Assembly: GCA_046714355.1 (NCBI GenBank)
Contig: JBKKAR010000080.1
Span: 1-44,076, forward strand
Origin: JACDAN01 sp046714355
GTDB taxonomy: Bacteria; Actinomycetota; Thermoleophilia; Gaiellales; Gaiellaceae
Direction: 5' to 3'
DNA length: 44,076 nucleotides
Part shown: positions 30,882 to 39,955 of the stretch, piece by piece
Position numbering within the stretch: position 1 is the first letter of the stretch
How the letters are laid out: every line of letters starts with the position of its first letter
Notes under the pieces: generated by a model
What the model was told of the DNA's origin: nothing
Databases searched by the model: none
Seen by the model: the letters and a program-made list of their open reading frames with translations, nothing else
Position numbers and translations under genes: made by a program

Positions 30882-32081
30882 CTACTCCAACGACGAGATC
30901 CAGGCGCCGAGCGCTTCGCGCTCCTCGTCCGTCATCTCCGTGACGTTGCCGAGCGGCATCGCGTTCGAGTCGACGGCCTGCGCCTTGATCGTGTCTGCCT
31001 GAGACGCGATCTGCTCGAGCGTGTCGAACGCGACGCCGCCGGGGAACGACTCGAACCCCTCCTGCGTCGGCGTCTGCGAGTGACACGGGGTGCACCGCCG
31101 CCGGACGATCGCCTGCGCTTCCTCCGCGCCGACCGCCTTCGCCGGCGCGCCGCTCCCGCCCCCGTCGTCCGGCTTGATCGCGATCGCCAGAGCGATAACG
31201 GCGACGGCCGCCGTCACCGGGATCCACCACACCGTCCGGCCGGTATGACGGAGGTTGAAGTAGTGGCGCACCCAGGCCCCGATCACGACGAGGGCGACGA
31301 GGACCAGCCAGCCCTGGTCATGTCCGTACGTGAACGGGAAGTGGTTCGAGATCATCGCGAAGACGACCGGAAGGGTCAGGTAGTTGTTGTGCACCGACCG
31401 GCGCTTGGCCTCGAGGCCGGGCGCGGGGTCCGGCGCCTCCCCCCGCTCCTTCGCATGGATCAGATCCCAGTGGGCCGGGATGATGTTGAAGAGGACGTTG
31501 GCCGCCATGATCGTCCCGAGCATCGCGCCGACCTGGAGGTAGGCGGCTCGGCCGCTGAAGATCTGGCTCGCGCCATACGCGGAGGCGACCACGAGCCCGA
31601 GCAGGAAGACCGCCATCAGAGCCTCGATTCGCAAGACCCGGCAGGCGATGTCGTAGAGAACCCACGCGATCCCGAGACCGAGCAGGCTGAGGATGATCGC
31701 CGCCGCCGGCTCGATGTCCCGAACGGACTTGTCGACGAGGTAGGTCTCGGCGTCGAAGTAGTAGAGGACGACGAGCAGCGCGAAGCCCGACAGCCAGGTC
31801 GCGTACGCCTCCCACTTGAACCAGTGCAGCGGCTCCGGCAGCTCGCGTGGCGCCACCGTCCACTTCGAGATCCGATAGAAGCCGCCCCCGTGGATCTCCC
31901 ACGTCTCGCCGCCGACTCCGTCGTCGACGTCGCGCTGCTCCCGCGGCCGCCCGAGATGGTTGTCGAGGGCGACGAAGTAGAACGACGTTCCGATCCAGAC
32001 GATCCCGGCGACGACGTGCAGCCACCGGATCAGGAGGTCGAGCCAGTCGTTCCAGTACGGGTCGATCAGCGCTTGAGCCAT
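30882..32081 (-). CDS. puuD: Membrane-bound urate oxidase (urate hydroxylase) PuuD
   Basis: A 399-aa protein with about eight membrane spans and a C-terminal cytochrome c domain. It oxidises urate to 5-hydroxyisourate and passes electrons to the respiratory chain instead of making peroxide as cofactor-free uricase does. The start DLLIRWLHVVAGIVWIGTSFYF and FNIIPAHWDLIHAKERGEAP are typical. The heme motif CTPCH is at 330-334 with the probable axial Met375 (NAMPLGN). It overlaps uraD by 16 nt. The PuuD-UraH-UraD set gives a complete urate-to-allantoin route. Confidence 0.93.
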   Translation of the reverse strand: MAQALIDPYWNDWLDLLIRWLHVVAGIVWIGTSFYFVALDNHLGRPREQRDVDDGVGGETWEIHGGGFYRISKWTVAPRELPEPLHWFKWEAYATWLSGFALLVVLYYFDAETYLVDKSVRDIEPAAAIILSLLGLGIAWVLYDIACRVLRIEALMAVFLLGLVVASAYGASQIFSGRAAYLQVGAMLGTIMAANVLFNIIPAHWDLIHAKERGEAPDPAPGLEAKRRSVHNNYLTLPVVFAMISNHFPFTYGHDQGWLVLVALVVIGAWVRHYFNLRHTGRTVWWIPVTAAVAVIALAIAIKPDDGGGSGAPAKAVGAEEAQAIVRRRCTPCHSQTPTQEGFESFPGGVAFDTLEQIASQADTIKAQAVDSNAMPLGNVTEMTDEEREALGAWISSLE

Positions 32082-32482
32082 CGATCCTTTGCGATTGCGA
32101 CGAGCTCGCGGAGGCCCGTCTCGAGCTCTTCGTCCCGCGAACGCTTCAATCGCTCCCGCAGCACCGGCAAGAGCTCGGCACGCGAGCGTCCCGCCACGAA
32201 GACGACGAACCGGAAGCTGAACTTCTCCTCGTAGACCCGGTTGAGGTACGCGAGCTCGGTGATGACGGCCGGGTCCTCACCGCGTTGCTCCGGCGAGGGC
32301 TCGCCGATCCGAGGATGCGTCGCGAGCGCCGCCGCCTGCTCGCGGTCGTCGAGGGAGAGCGCCACGTCTTCGGCGCGCTCGAGCGGTTCGTCGACGTCGG
32401 CGAGCAGGTCGACGAGCAGCGACGGGCCGCTGAAGAGCTCCTCGAGCTCAGGCTTCGTCAGCTGCCGCGGTAGCTCGCGCAC
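32066..32482 (-). CDS. uraD: OHCU decarboxylase
   Basis: A 138-aa enzyme that decarboxylates 2-oxo-4-hydroxy-4-carboxy-5-ureidoimidazoline to S-allantoin, the third step after urate oxidation. THPRIGE is the family's catalytic-histidine motif, and ELAYLNRVYEEKFSFRFVVF, then AGRSRAELLPVLRERL, follow as in all UraD proteins. It is somewhat shorter than the ~165-aa average at its N-terminus, but the core helices are complete. The overlap is 16 nt with puuD downstream and 25 nt with uraH upstream; such long overlaps show a tightly packed operon. Confidence 0.92.
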   Translation of the reverse strand: MRELPRQLTKPELEELFSGPSLLVDLLADVDEPLERAEDVALSLDDREQAAALATHPRIGEPSPEQRGEDPAVITELAYLNRVYEEKFSFRFVVFVAGRSRAELLPVLRERLKRSRDEELETGLRELVAIAKDRWLKR

Positions 32483-32751
32483 CCGAACGGCGAGAAGAGG
32501 AGCGGGACGTGATAGTGGCCATCGTCGAGCGAGATCTCGAACTCGACTCGCCGGAAAAACGGCGAGGGCGGGTGGAAGACGATGCGGTACTCGCCGGCGC
32601 CGAGACCGGTTGCCAGCTCCGGGATCCGGCCGTCGTCGTCCGTCTCGCCGGCGCCGACCTGCTCGTCGTCCCGGAAGAGCTCCACGCGTACTCCGCGCGC
32701 CGGCGCGCCGCGGCCGGTGTCGAGGACGTGCGTGGAGAGAGAGACGCTCAT
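32458..32751 (-). CDS. uraH: 5-hydroxyisourate hydrolase (transthyretin-like)
   Basis: A 97-aa tetrameric enzyme that opens 5-hydroxyisourate to OHCU. The N-terminal LSTHVLDTGRG carries the active-site His8, EYRIVFHPPSPF the central strands, and the C-terminus YRGS (94-97) is the family tetrapeptide. The preceding residues are FGCASYRGS, where most relatives have a Tyr-Ser-Thr or similar sequence before YRGS. The ATG at 32751 overlaps the stop of the deaminase gene as ATGA, and its 3' end overlaps uraD by 25 nt. Confidence 0.93.
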   Translation of the reverse strand: MSVSLSTHVLDTGRGAPARGVRVELFRDDEQVGAGETDDDGRIPELATGLGAGEYRIVFHPPSPFFRRVEFEISLDDGHYHVPLLFSPFGCASYRGS

Positions 32752-34058
32752 GGGAGGAATCTTCTCGCCTGCGTGCGCTGCTCGCGAGCGATGTCCTCCT
32801 CGGACGCTTTCACGAGGTGCCCGTCGTGGACGACTTCGTCGCCGCCAATGAAGAGGCGGTCGACCCTGTGGGGCGCCGAGAGGACGAGCCCGGCAACCGG
32901 GTCGGCGGCGCCGGCCAGCTCGAGTACGTCCGTCCGCCAGACCGCGACGTCGCCCCGCTTCCCCGCCTCCAGCGAGCCGATGTCGTCACGACGCAGGACG
33001 TCGGCTCCGCCGCGGGTGGCGAGCCGGAGCGCGTCACGCGTCGTCATCGCGAGCGGACCGCGACGGCCGCGGGCGACCAGCAGCGCCTGCTTGACCTCGA
33101 GGAAGATGTCGCTGCGCTCGTTCGACGCCGACCCGTCGACGCCGAGGCCGACCGGTGCGCCGGCATCGATGAGCTCCCGAACCGGCGCGACCCCTGCGCC
33201 GAGCCGGAGGTTCGAGGTGGGGCAGTGCGCGACGCCCACGCCGAGCTCACCGAACCGGCGGACGTCCTCGTCCGACAGGTGGACGCAGTGCGCGCACCAG
33301 ACGTCGTCCGCGAGCCAGCCCACCTGCTCGAGATAATCGACCGGCGTGCACCCGTAGAGCTTCTGGCAGTAGGCATCTTCCTCGACCGTCTCGGCCAGGT
33401 GAGTGTGGAGCGGGACGCCGTGCTTCCGGGCCAGTTCCGCGGACTCAACCATCAACTCGCGCGTTACCGAGAACGGCGAGCACGGCGAGACGGCGACCTC
33501 GACTCCGCGTTCGATCAGCGCCTCGGTCTCCTCGAGGATCGTCTCCCGGTCCTCGACGAGGTCGTCGGGCGGGAGGCCGCCCTGCGACTCGCCGAGATCC
33601 ATCGAGCCGCGGCCGACGACGAGGTGGGCGCCGAGATCGGAGGCCGCCTGGAGCAGCGCATCCATCACATCCGGCTGGCCTTTCGGGAAGACGTAGTGGT
33701 GGTCGAACGCCGTCGTGCAGCCCGAGAGCATGAGCTCGGCGAGCCCGGTTCGGGCGGCGGCGTACTCGGCTTCGCCGTCGAGACGGGCCCAGATCGGATA
33801 GAGCGTTTTCAACCACGTGAAGAGGTCAGCCTGCTGCGCCTGGGCCCGAGTGAGCGTCTGGTACAGGTGGTGGTGGGTGTTGACGAGGCCGGGGGTGACG
33901 ACTGCGCCGCCGAGGTCGATCGTCTCGTCGGCGTCCGGTTGAGGCCCGCGTCCGACCTGCGCGACAAGGCAATCAGCCAGCAGCACCCAGCCGTCTTCGT
34001 GCTCCGTCCCCTCGTCGTCCATGACGACGACGTGGGCGTTGCGGAGAAGCGTCGTCAC
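32748..34058 (-). CDS. 8-oxoguanine deaminase / guanine deaminase-type amidohydrolase
   Basis: A 436-aa member of the ATZ/TRZ-like amidohydrolases. The metal motif is NTHHHLYQTLTRA (His62 to His64); further ligands are in HTHLAETVEED and HCVHLSDED, and the metal Asp in GLGVDGSASNE. The sequence is of the type annotated as 8-oxoguanine deaminase, producing urate, though guanine to xanthine is equally sensible here. The start is the GTG at 34058, which overlaps the adenine-deaminase stop as GTGA; the longer open frame to 34832 is antisense to that gene. It is the second gene of the minus-strand purine operon. Confidence 0.88.
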   Translation of the reverse strand: MTTLLRNAHVVVMDDEGTEHEDGWVLLADCLVAQVGRGPQPDADETIDLGGAVVTPGLVNTHHHLYQTLTRAQAQQADLFTWLKTLYPIWARLDGEAEYAAARTGLAELMLSGCTTAFDHHYVFPKGQPDVMDALLQAASDLGAHLVVGRGSMDLGESQGGLPPDDLVEDRETILEETEALIERGVEVAVSPCSPFSVTRELMVESAELARKHGVPLHTHLAETVEEDAYCQKLYGCTPVDYLEQVGWLADDVWCAHCVHLSDEDVRRFGELGVGVAHCPTSNLRLGAGVAPVRELIDAGAPVGLGVDGSASNERSDIFLEVKQALLVARGRRGPLAMTTRDALRLATRGGADVLRRDDIGSLEAGKRGDVAVWRTDVLELAGAADPVAGLVLSAPHRVDRLFIGGDEVVHDGHLVKASEEDIAREQRTQARRFLP

Positions 34059-35749
34059 GCCCGCAACGGGACGAGCTCGAAGCGGTCGACATCCACGAGG
34101 CCGCGATCCGTGATCTTCAGGCTCGGGATCACGGACAGGGCGAGGAAGGCCATGGTCTGGAAGGGCGAGGGGAGCTCGCAGCCGAGAGCGCGCGCGGCCT
34201 CCACGCAAGCTCGGCTCGACGCGATCACTTCGTCGAGTCCGGCGTCCGAGAGCAGCCCGGCGATGGGGAGCTTCAGCTCGGCCTTGACGATGCCGCTGTC
34301 GACGACGACCACGCCGCCGCCGGTGTCGGAAAGTCGGCGCACCGCCCGCAGCATGTCGTCGTCCTTCACGCCGATCACAACCACGTTGTGGGCGTCGTGG
34401 GCGACCGTCGACGCGAGAGCCCCCGACCGGAGCCCGAAGCCGCGGACGAAACCGAGCCCGACCCGGCCGGTCCCGAGATGGCGCTCCACGACCGCGATCT
34501 TCAGCAGGTCGCGCTCGGGGTCGGACACCGCCTTCGCGCCGTCGACGAGGGGCTCGTCCGTGAGCGACTCGGTGACGATCTGATCGGGGACGATCCCGAT
34601 CACCCGAGCTCGCCCGGCGCCTTCCCAGGGCACGACGAAGTCGTTGGTGGAGAGCGGCCGGATCCGGACGGTATGACGCACCCACTCCGGTACCTCGGGA
34701 TGCGGGATCTCCTCGACCGGCTTGCCGGCCTTGAGCACGAGCTCGGGCTGGAATCGCTCGAGGTCGGGCAGCACGAGCACGTCGGCCTGGTAGCCGGGCG
34801 CCAGCGCCCCGAAGTCGCGCAGCCCATGCCACTGCGCCGGGTTGAACGAGGCCATCACGAGCGCGTCCTCCGGGGCCACACCTGCCGCGACCGCCTCGCG
34901 AACCATCGAGTTGACGTGACCCTCCTCGGCGATGTGCTCCGGCTCCCGGTCATCGGTGCAGAAGGCGAGTCGGTGCGGCCCGAACTCATGGACGAGCGGC
35001 AGGAGCGCGTGGAGGTTGCGGGCGCCGGAGGCCTCCCGGATCAGCACCCACATCCCGGCGCGCAGCCGTTCCCGCCCCTCCTCGATCGTGCTCACCTCGT
35101 GGTCGGAGCGGATCCCGGCGGCGGCGTAGGCGTTCAGCGCCTTGCCCAGCACGGAGGGCGCATGACCGTCGACGTGCGTTGCGCCGGGGAGGGCGAGCTT
35201 CGCGAGCTCGCTGTCGCTTCCGGAGACGACGCCGGGGAAGTTCATCATCTCGGCGAGCCCGAGCACTCGCTTTCGGTGGAGGAGCCCCTCGAGATCGCCG
35301 GGCAGCAGCGGCCGGCGCGGCGACTCGAACTGCGAGGCCGGCACGCAGGACGGAGCCATGAAGAACACGTCCAGCGGGAGGTCGGCGCAGAGATCCGCGA
35401 GCCAGTGGACACCGTCCGTCCCCAGGACGTTCGCGATCTCGTGCGGGTCCGCGACGACCGCGGTGGTGCCGAGCGGGAGCACGAGGCGCGCAAACTCGTC
35501 GACGAGGAGCTTCGAGGACTCCAGGTGCATGTGCGCGTCGATGAACCCGGGGACGAGGTAGCGGCCCGAGAGCTCCAGCACCTCGACGCCTTCGTAGTCG
35601 CCGAGCCCGGCCACGTATCCGTCGGCGATCGCGAGATCGCCGTCCAGCCACTCCCGCGTGAACGCCGAGAAGACCTTCGCGCCCCGGATGACGAGATCGG
35701 CCGGCTCGTCCCCACGGGCGACTGCGAGGCGACGGCTGAGTTCAGGCAT
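34055..35749 (-). CDS. ade: Adenine deaminase
   Basis: A 564-aa binuclear-metal enzyme that turns adenine into hypoxanthine. FIDAHMHLESS (His73, His75) binds metal; VVADPHEIANVLG, FMAPSCVPASQFE, GLAEMMNFPGV and DGHAPSV are typical, and the C-terminal half carries the adenine-deaminase-specific FGLRSGALASTVAHDAHNVV. Length is normal. It is the first gene of the minus-strand purine operon (ade, deaminase, uraH, uraD, puuD, DUF3830) and divergent from the xanthine dehydrogenase operon with a 29-nt gap, so the two operons may share control. Confidence 0.94.
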   Translation of the reverse strand: MPELSRRLAVARGDEPADLVIRGAKVFSAFTREWLDGDLAIADGYVAGLGDYEGVEVLELSGRYLVPGFIDAHMHLESSKLLVDEFARLVLPLGTTAVVADPHEIANVLGTDGVHWLADLCADLPLDVFFMAPSCVPASQFESPRRPLLPGDLEGLLHRKRVLGLAEMMNFPGVVSGSDSELAKLALPGATHVDGHAPSVLGKALNAYAAAGIRSDHEVSTIEEGRERLRAGMWVLIREASGARNLHALLPLVHEFGPHRLAFCTDDREPEHIAEEGHVNSMVREAVAAGVAPEDALVMASFNPAQWHGLRDFGALAPGYQADVLVLPDLERFQPELVLKAGKPVEEIPHPEVPEWVRHTVRIRPLSTNDFVVPWEGAGRARVIGIVPDQIVTESLTDEPLVDGAKAVSDPERDLLKIAVVERHLGTGRVGLGFVRGFGLRSGALASTVAHDAHNVVVIGVKDDDMLRAVRRLSDTGGGVVVVDSGIVKAELKLPIAGLLSDAGLDEVIASSRACVEAARALGCELPSPFQTMAFLALSVIPSLKITDRGLVDVDRFELVPLRA

Positions 35750-35778
35750 TGCAGGGAGAACGTACTAGCCTTGCGCCC

Positions 35779-36570
35779 ATGGAGGTGCTGACCCCGCGCT
35801 CGCTCGAGGAGGCGCTTGGCCTTCGCGCGGAGCATCCGGGCGCCGTGCCCATCGAGGGCGGAACCGACGTGATGGTGGAGCTCAACTTCGACTGGGCTCG
35901 TCCCGAGGTCTTGCTGAACCTGAACGAGGTCGCCGAGCTAAAAGGCTGGTCGCGCGAGAACGGGACGCTCCGCCTCGGAGCGAGCCTGACCTACGACGAG
36001 GCGATGCGCGCTCCGCTCGCGGCGGAGCTTCCGGCGCTCGCAGAGGCCTCGCGAACCGTCGGATCCCCGCAGATCCGGAACCGCGGCACGCTCGGCGGCA
36101 ACCTCGGGACGGCTTCTCCGGCCGGCGACGCCTTGCCGCCGCTGCTGATCGAGGACGCGGAGGTGGAGCTCAGCAGTGTGCGCGGCACGCGGCGAATGCC
36201 GGCTCGCGACTTCCTCGTCGGCCCCAAGCGGAATGCCCTCGAGGCGGACGAGCTGATCACGGCGGTCTTTGTCCAGCCAAGCGGCGCGCCGCAGACCTTC
36301 ATGAAGGTTGGGCCGCGAAACGCGATGGTGATCGCGGTGTGCTCGCTGGCGCTGAGCGCCGACCGGGAGCGGGGGGAGCTACGCGCGTCCTTCGGCTCGG
36401 CCGGACCGGTCACGGGTTTGGTGACCGCGCCGCTCGAGGAACGTGACGCGTTTCCCGAGCTCGTGGTCCAGGCGGCGAGCCCGATCGACGACGTGCGCGG
36501 GACGGCCCAGTACCGCCGCCATGCGCTGCGCGTCCTGACGGCACGCGCCCTCGACCGCTGTCTCTCGTGA
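35779..36570 (+). CDS. Xanthine dehydrogenase family, FAD-binding subunit
   Basis: A 263-aa subunit (CoxM/CutM/XdhB type). PIEGGTDVMVELNFDWARPE binds FAD; TVGSPQIRNRGTLGGNLGTASPAGDALPPLL is the classical second FAD motif; the C-terminal CO-dehydrogenase flavoprotein domain follows (FMKVGPRNAMVIAVCSLAL). It carries electrons from the iron-sulfur centres to the acceptor. The ATG at 35779 matches the beginning of the conserved domain; ten codons upstream in frame would run into the ade gene. Gene order FAD, Fe-S, Mo with GTGA and ATGA overlaps shows one operon. Confidence 0.93.
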   Translation: MEVLTPRSLEEALGLRAEHPGAVPIEGGTDVMVELNFDWARPEVLLNLNEVAELKGWSRENGTLRLGASLTYDEAMRAPLAAELPALAEASRTVGSPQIRNRGTLGGNLGTASPAGDALPPLLIEDAEVELSSVRGTRRMPARDFLVGPKRNALEADELITAVFVQPSGAPQTFMKVGPRNAMVIAVCSLALSADRERGELRASFGSAGPVTGLVTAPLEERDAFPELVVQAASPIDDVRGTAQYRRHALRVLTARALDRCLS

Positions 36571-37025
36571 ACATCACGGTCACCGTCAACGGCGAGCCGA
36601 AAGAGGCGGAGATCTGGCCGGGCGAGAGCCTGCTCTTCGCGCTCCGTGAGCGGATGGGCCTCCCCGGCTCCAAGAACGCCTGCGAGCAGGGCGAGTGCGG
36701 CTCGTGCTCGGTCCTCCTCGACGGCAAGCTGGTCTGCGCCTGCCTCGTCCTCGCCGCGCAGGCCGACGGCCACGAGATCGTCACGGTCGAGGGGATCGCC
36801 GAGAACGGACAGCTGCACAAGGTGCAGGAGGCGTTCGTCGAGACGGGCGCCGTCCAGTGCGGTTTCTGCACGCCGGGCCTGATCGTCGCCACCGTCGACT
36901 TGCTTCGGCACAGGCCGCAGCCGTCGGACGACGAGATCCGAGAAGCGCTCTCGGGCAACCTCTGCCGCTGCACCGGCTACCAGAAGATCTTCGACGCGGT
37001 TCGGTTGGCGGCTGGACAGGCATGA
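36567..37025 (+). CDS. Xanthine dehydrogenase family, [2Fe-2S] subunit
   Basis: A 152-aa electron-transfer subunit with two [2Fe-2S] clusters. The plant-ferredoxin type site uses Cys39, Cys44, Cys47 and Cys59 (CEQGECGSCSVLLDGKLVC); the second uses Cys98, Cys101, Cys133 and Cys135 (QCGFCTPG and NLCRCTGY). The GTG start overlaps the stop of the FAD subunit (GTGA, 36567-36570), and its stop overlaps the Mo-subunit start (ATGA). Confidence 0.95.
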   Translation: MNITVTVNGEPKEAEIWPGESLLFALRERMGLPGSKNACEQGECGSCSVLLDGKLVCACLVLAAQADGHEIVTVEGIAENGQLHKVQEAFVETGAVQCGFCTPGLIVATVDLLRHRPQPSDDEIREALSGNLCRCTGYQKIFDAVRLAAGQA

Positions 37026-39268
37026 GCAGCCCGGCGCGCACTCGCAAGCTCGAGCTCGGCCGGGTCGGGGAGTCCGTCAAGCGCGTCGACGGGATCCCGA
37101 AGGTCACCGGCGAGTTCGCCTACTCCAGCGACCTCTTCGCCGCCGGGATGCTGTGGGGCCACACGCTCCGCAGCCCGCACGCGCACGCTCGCATCGTCTC
37201 GATCGACATCTCGAAGGCGGTCGGGATGGCAGGCGTCCACGCCGTGCTGACGCACGAGGACGTCCCCGGCGACAAGCGCTACGGGCTCGAGTTCACCGAC
37301 CAACCCGTGCTCGCCTTCGACAGGGTCCGGTACTTCGGCGAGCCGGTCGCGCTCGTCGCCGCCGAGCATCCGGAGCAGGCCCGGCGCGCCGCCGCGGCGA
37401 TCGAGGTCGAGTACGAGCCGCTCGACCTCGTCATCGATCCTGAGCTAGCCGCCGACCAGGAGCCGATCCATCCGCAGAAATGGACGGAAGGGCACGGCTA
37501 TCGCGACGACCCGAGACCGAACGTGGTCCGTGACATGCGGATCGAACGCGGCGACCCCGACGCGCAAGGCGAGGTCTCCGTCGAGGGCTACTACGAGCTC
37601 GGAATCCAGGATCAGGCTTTCCTCGGGCCGGAGTCCGGCCTCGCCGTCCCGGACGGGGAGGGCGGCGTCGACATCTACGTCGCAACCCAATGGCTGCACG
37701 TCGACCGCGACCAGGTCGCACCTTGCCTCGGCCTCCCGAAGGAGCAGGTGCGGATTCACCTCGCCGGGGTCGGCGGTGCGTTCGGCGGCCGCGAGGACCT
37801 CTCCATGCAGCTCCACGGTGCGATGCTCGCCCTCCACACGAGCCGGCCGGTGAAGATCGTCTACACCCGCGAGGAGTCCTTCTTCGGCCACGTCCACCGA
37901 CATCCGGCGCGGATCTGGGCCGAGCACCGTGCGAACCGGGACGGGAAGCTCGTCTGCGTCCGGATGCGGATCTTGCTGGACGGGGGCGCCTATGCCTCGA
38001 GCTCGACGGCAGTGACCTCGAACGCCGCGTCGTTCGCCGTCGGCCCGTACGCGATCGAGAACGCGCTCATCGAGTCCACGTGCGTCTACACGAACAACCC
38101 GCCGTGCGGTGCGATGCGGGGATTCGGCGCCGTCCAGACCTGCTTCGCCGGCGAGGCCCAGATGGACAAGTTGGCTGCGGCGCTCGGGATGGATCCCGTC
38201 GAGCTGAGACTGCGCAACGCGCTGGCGTCGGGCGACGAGCTACCGACCGGCCAGAAGATCACCGGCTCGATGCCCGTCGCCGAGGTGATCCGGCGGGCGG
38301 CGGCGATTCCGGTTCCCGAGGCGGAGGAGCTTCCGCGCGACCCGATCCGGCTTCCCGGCGGCGCGGGCAACACGACCCGGGGCGACGGCGTCAAGCGCGG
38401 AGTCGGCTTCGCGGTCGGCTTCAAGAACATCGGCTACTCAGAGGGCTTTGACGACTACACGGCGGCTCGGGTGCGGGTCTTTGCCGACGCCGGCGGCGAG
38501 CTCGTTGCCGAGATCCATTGCGCCGCAGCCGAAGTCGGGCAGGGCGTCACGAACGTCATCCTCCAGACGGCCCGCACGGAGCTCGAGCTGGAGAACGTCT
38601 CGATGGCGCCGCACACGACGGCGTCGGTCGGGTCCGCCGGCTCCGCGTCGGCATCGCGGATGACCTGGATGGCGGCGGGTGCGGTGCAGGCCGCCTGTCG
38701 TGCGGCGCGGGACGAACTCGATCGGCGCGACGGGGTTCTCAACGACGGCGAGGAGATCGACCTCGAGCGGATCTACCGTCATCCCAGGACCTTCCCGCTG
38801 GAGCCCGAAACCGGCCAGGTGACGAGCGAGCGCGCCCATGTCGCTCTGGCGTGCGCCGCGATGCGGGTGGTCGTCGAGGTGGACGTCGAGCTCGGGCTGA
38901 CGCGCGTCGTCTGGGTCGGGACGGCCCAGGATGTCGGCAAGGCTGTGAACCCGCAGGCGGTCTACGGGCAGATCGAGGGTGGGACGGCGCAGGGCCTCGG
39001 GCTCGCGCTGATGGAGGAGATCCAGACTCGCGACGGCCTGATCACGAACGCGAGCTTCACGGACTATCTGATCCCGACCACGCTCGACATGCCGCCGGTC
39101 GTCGCCGAGCTGATCGAGGATCCGGAGCCCGACGCGCCCTACGGCGTGAAGGGCGTGGGCGAGCCGCCGACCGTCGTCTCGACGGCGGCGGTGATGTCCG
39201 CGATGCGGGCCGCCACCGGCCGGGATCTCAACCGCGTCCCGGTCAAGCCCGACGACATCGTCTTCTAA
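37022..39268 (+). CDS. Xanthine dehydrogenase family, molybdopterin-binding subunit
   Basis: A 748-aa catalytic subunit. VRYFGEPVALVAAE, GVGGAFGGREDLSMQLHG, NNPPCGAMRGFGAVQ and AAAEVGQGVTNVILQ are the molybdopterin-binding blocks, and GVKGVGEPPTV near the end carries the base glutamate of hydroxylases. CO dehydrogenase would have AYRCSFR at the MRGFG site, which is absent here, so a purine or other N-heterocycle hydroxylase is indicated. The gene neighbourhood (ade, puuD, purine permease) supports hypoxanthine/xanthine to urate. No XdhC-type maturation gene is adjacent; the operon's next gene is a metal transporter. Confidence 0.93.
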   Translation: MSSPARTRKLELGRVGESVKRVDGIPKVTGEFAYSSDLFAAGMLWGHTLRSPHAHARIVSIDISKAVGMAGVHAVLTHEDVPGDKRYGLEFTDQPVLAFDRVRYFGEPVALVAAEHPEQARRAAAAIEVEYEPLDLVIDPELAADQEPIHPQKWTEGHGYRDDPRPNVVRDMRIERGDPDAQGEVSVEGYYELGIQDQAFLGPESGLAVPDGEGGVDIYVATQWLHVDRDQVAPCLGLPKEQVRIHLAGVGGAFGGREDLSMQLHGAMLALHTSRPVKIVYTREESFFGHVHRHPARIWAEHRANRDGKLVCVRMRILLDGGAYASSSTAVTSNAASFAVGPYAIENALIESTCVYTNNPPCGAMRGFGAVQTCFAGEAQMDKLAAALGMDPVELRLRNALASGDELPTGQKITGSMPVAEVIRRAAAIPVPEAEELPRDPIRLPGGAGNTTRGDGVKRGVGFAVGFKNIGYSEGFDDYTAARVRVFADAGGELVAEIHCAAAEVGQGVTNVILQTARTELELENVSMAPHTTASVGSAGSASASRMTWMAAGAVQAACRAARDELDRRDGVLNDGEEIDLERIYRHPRTFPLEPETGQVTSERAHVALACAAMRVVVEVDVELGLTRVVWVGTAQDVGKAVNPQAVYGQIEGGTAQGLGLALMEEIQTRDGLITNASFTDYLIPTTLDMPPVVAELIEDPEPDAPYGVKGVGEPPTVVSTAAVMSAMRAATGRDLNRVPVKPDDIVF

Positions 39269-39283
39269 AAGGGGTTGGCGAGG

Positions 39284-39940
39284 GTGCCTGGCGGCGATGC
39301 TCACTCACACGCGCGCGGCCACGGTCACAGTCACGGCCTCGTAGACCGCTCCATCGTGCGCTCGCGGGCAGGCATACGCGCGGTGCTAATCAGCTTCGCC
39401 GTACTGGGCGCTACCGCCCTAGTGCAGGTCGCGATCTTCGTCCTGAGCGACAGCGTGGCGCTCCTGGCCGATCTGATTCACAACTTCGGCGACGCGCTTA
39501 CGGCCGTGCCGCTGGGGATCGCCTTTCTCCTACGGAGCGCGACCGGCGAGCGCTGGGCGGGTTATGCGGTCGTGCTGGCGATTCTCGTGAGCGCTTGCGT
39601 CGCTCTCTACGAGACGATCCTGCGACTGATCGACCCGCAGAACCTCTCTCACCTCTGGTTGCTCGCGGCAGCGGGCGTGGCCGGCTTCATCGGAAACGAG
39701 ATCGCTGCCCGGGTGCGGCTACGCGCGGGACACCGGCTCGACAGTCCCGCGCTAGTCGCTGACGGCTACCACGCTCGGACAGACGGCTTCGTCTCACTCG
39801 GCGTCGTGGCGAGCGCGGTCCTCGTGGCGCTCGGGGCCGAAGTCGCTGATCCACTGATCGGGCTCGCGATCACGCTCGTCATCCTCCGCATCACCTGGCA
39901 GTCGTGGCAGACCATCCGGCATGGGGTGCACGAGGGCTAG
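39284..39940 (+). CDS. Cation diffusion facilitator transporter, short form
   Basis: A 218-aa product with six membrane spans and the metal-binding motifs of CDF proteins: DLIHNFGDAL in span 2 and DGYHARTDGF in span 5 supply His/Asp ligands for zinc-like ions. A histidine-rich N-terminus (HSHARGHGHSHG) precedes them. It stops just after span 6 (WQTIRHGVHEG), so the usual ~80-residue C-terminal cytoplasmic domain that mediates dimerisation is missing. The GTG at 39284 has AAGGGG at proper distance; a TTG at 39275 would put that sequence too close. It follows the xanthine dehydrogenase operon by 15 nt. Confidence 0.85.
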   Translation: MPGGDAHSHARGHGHSHGLVDRSIVRSRAGIRAVLISFAVLGATALVQVAIFVLSDSVALLADLIHNFGDALTAVPLGIAFLLRSATGERWAGYAVVLAILVSACVALYETILRLIDPQNLSHLWLLAAAGVAGFIGNEIAARVRLRAGHRLDSPALVADGYHARTDGFVSLGVVASAVLVALGAEVADPLIGLAITLVILRITWQSWQTIRHGVHEG

Positions 39941-39955
39941 ATCTGCAGCTTGTTT

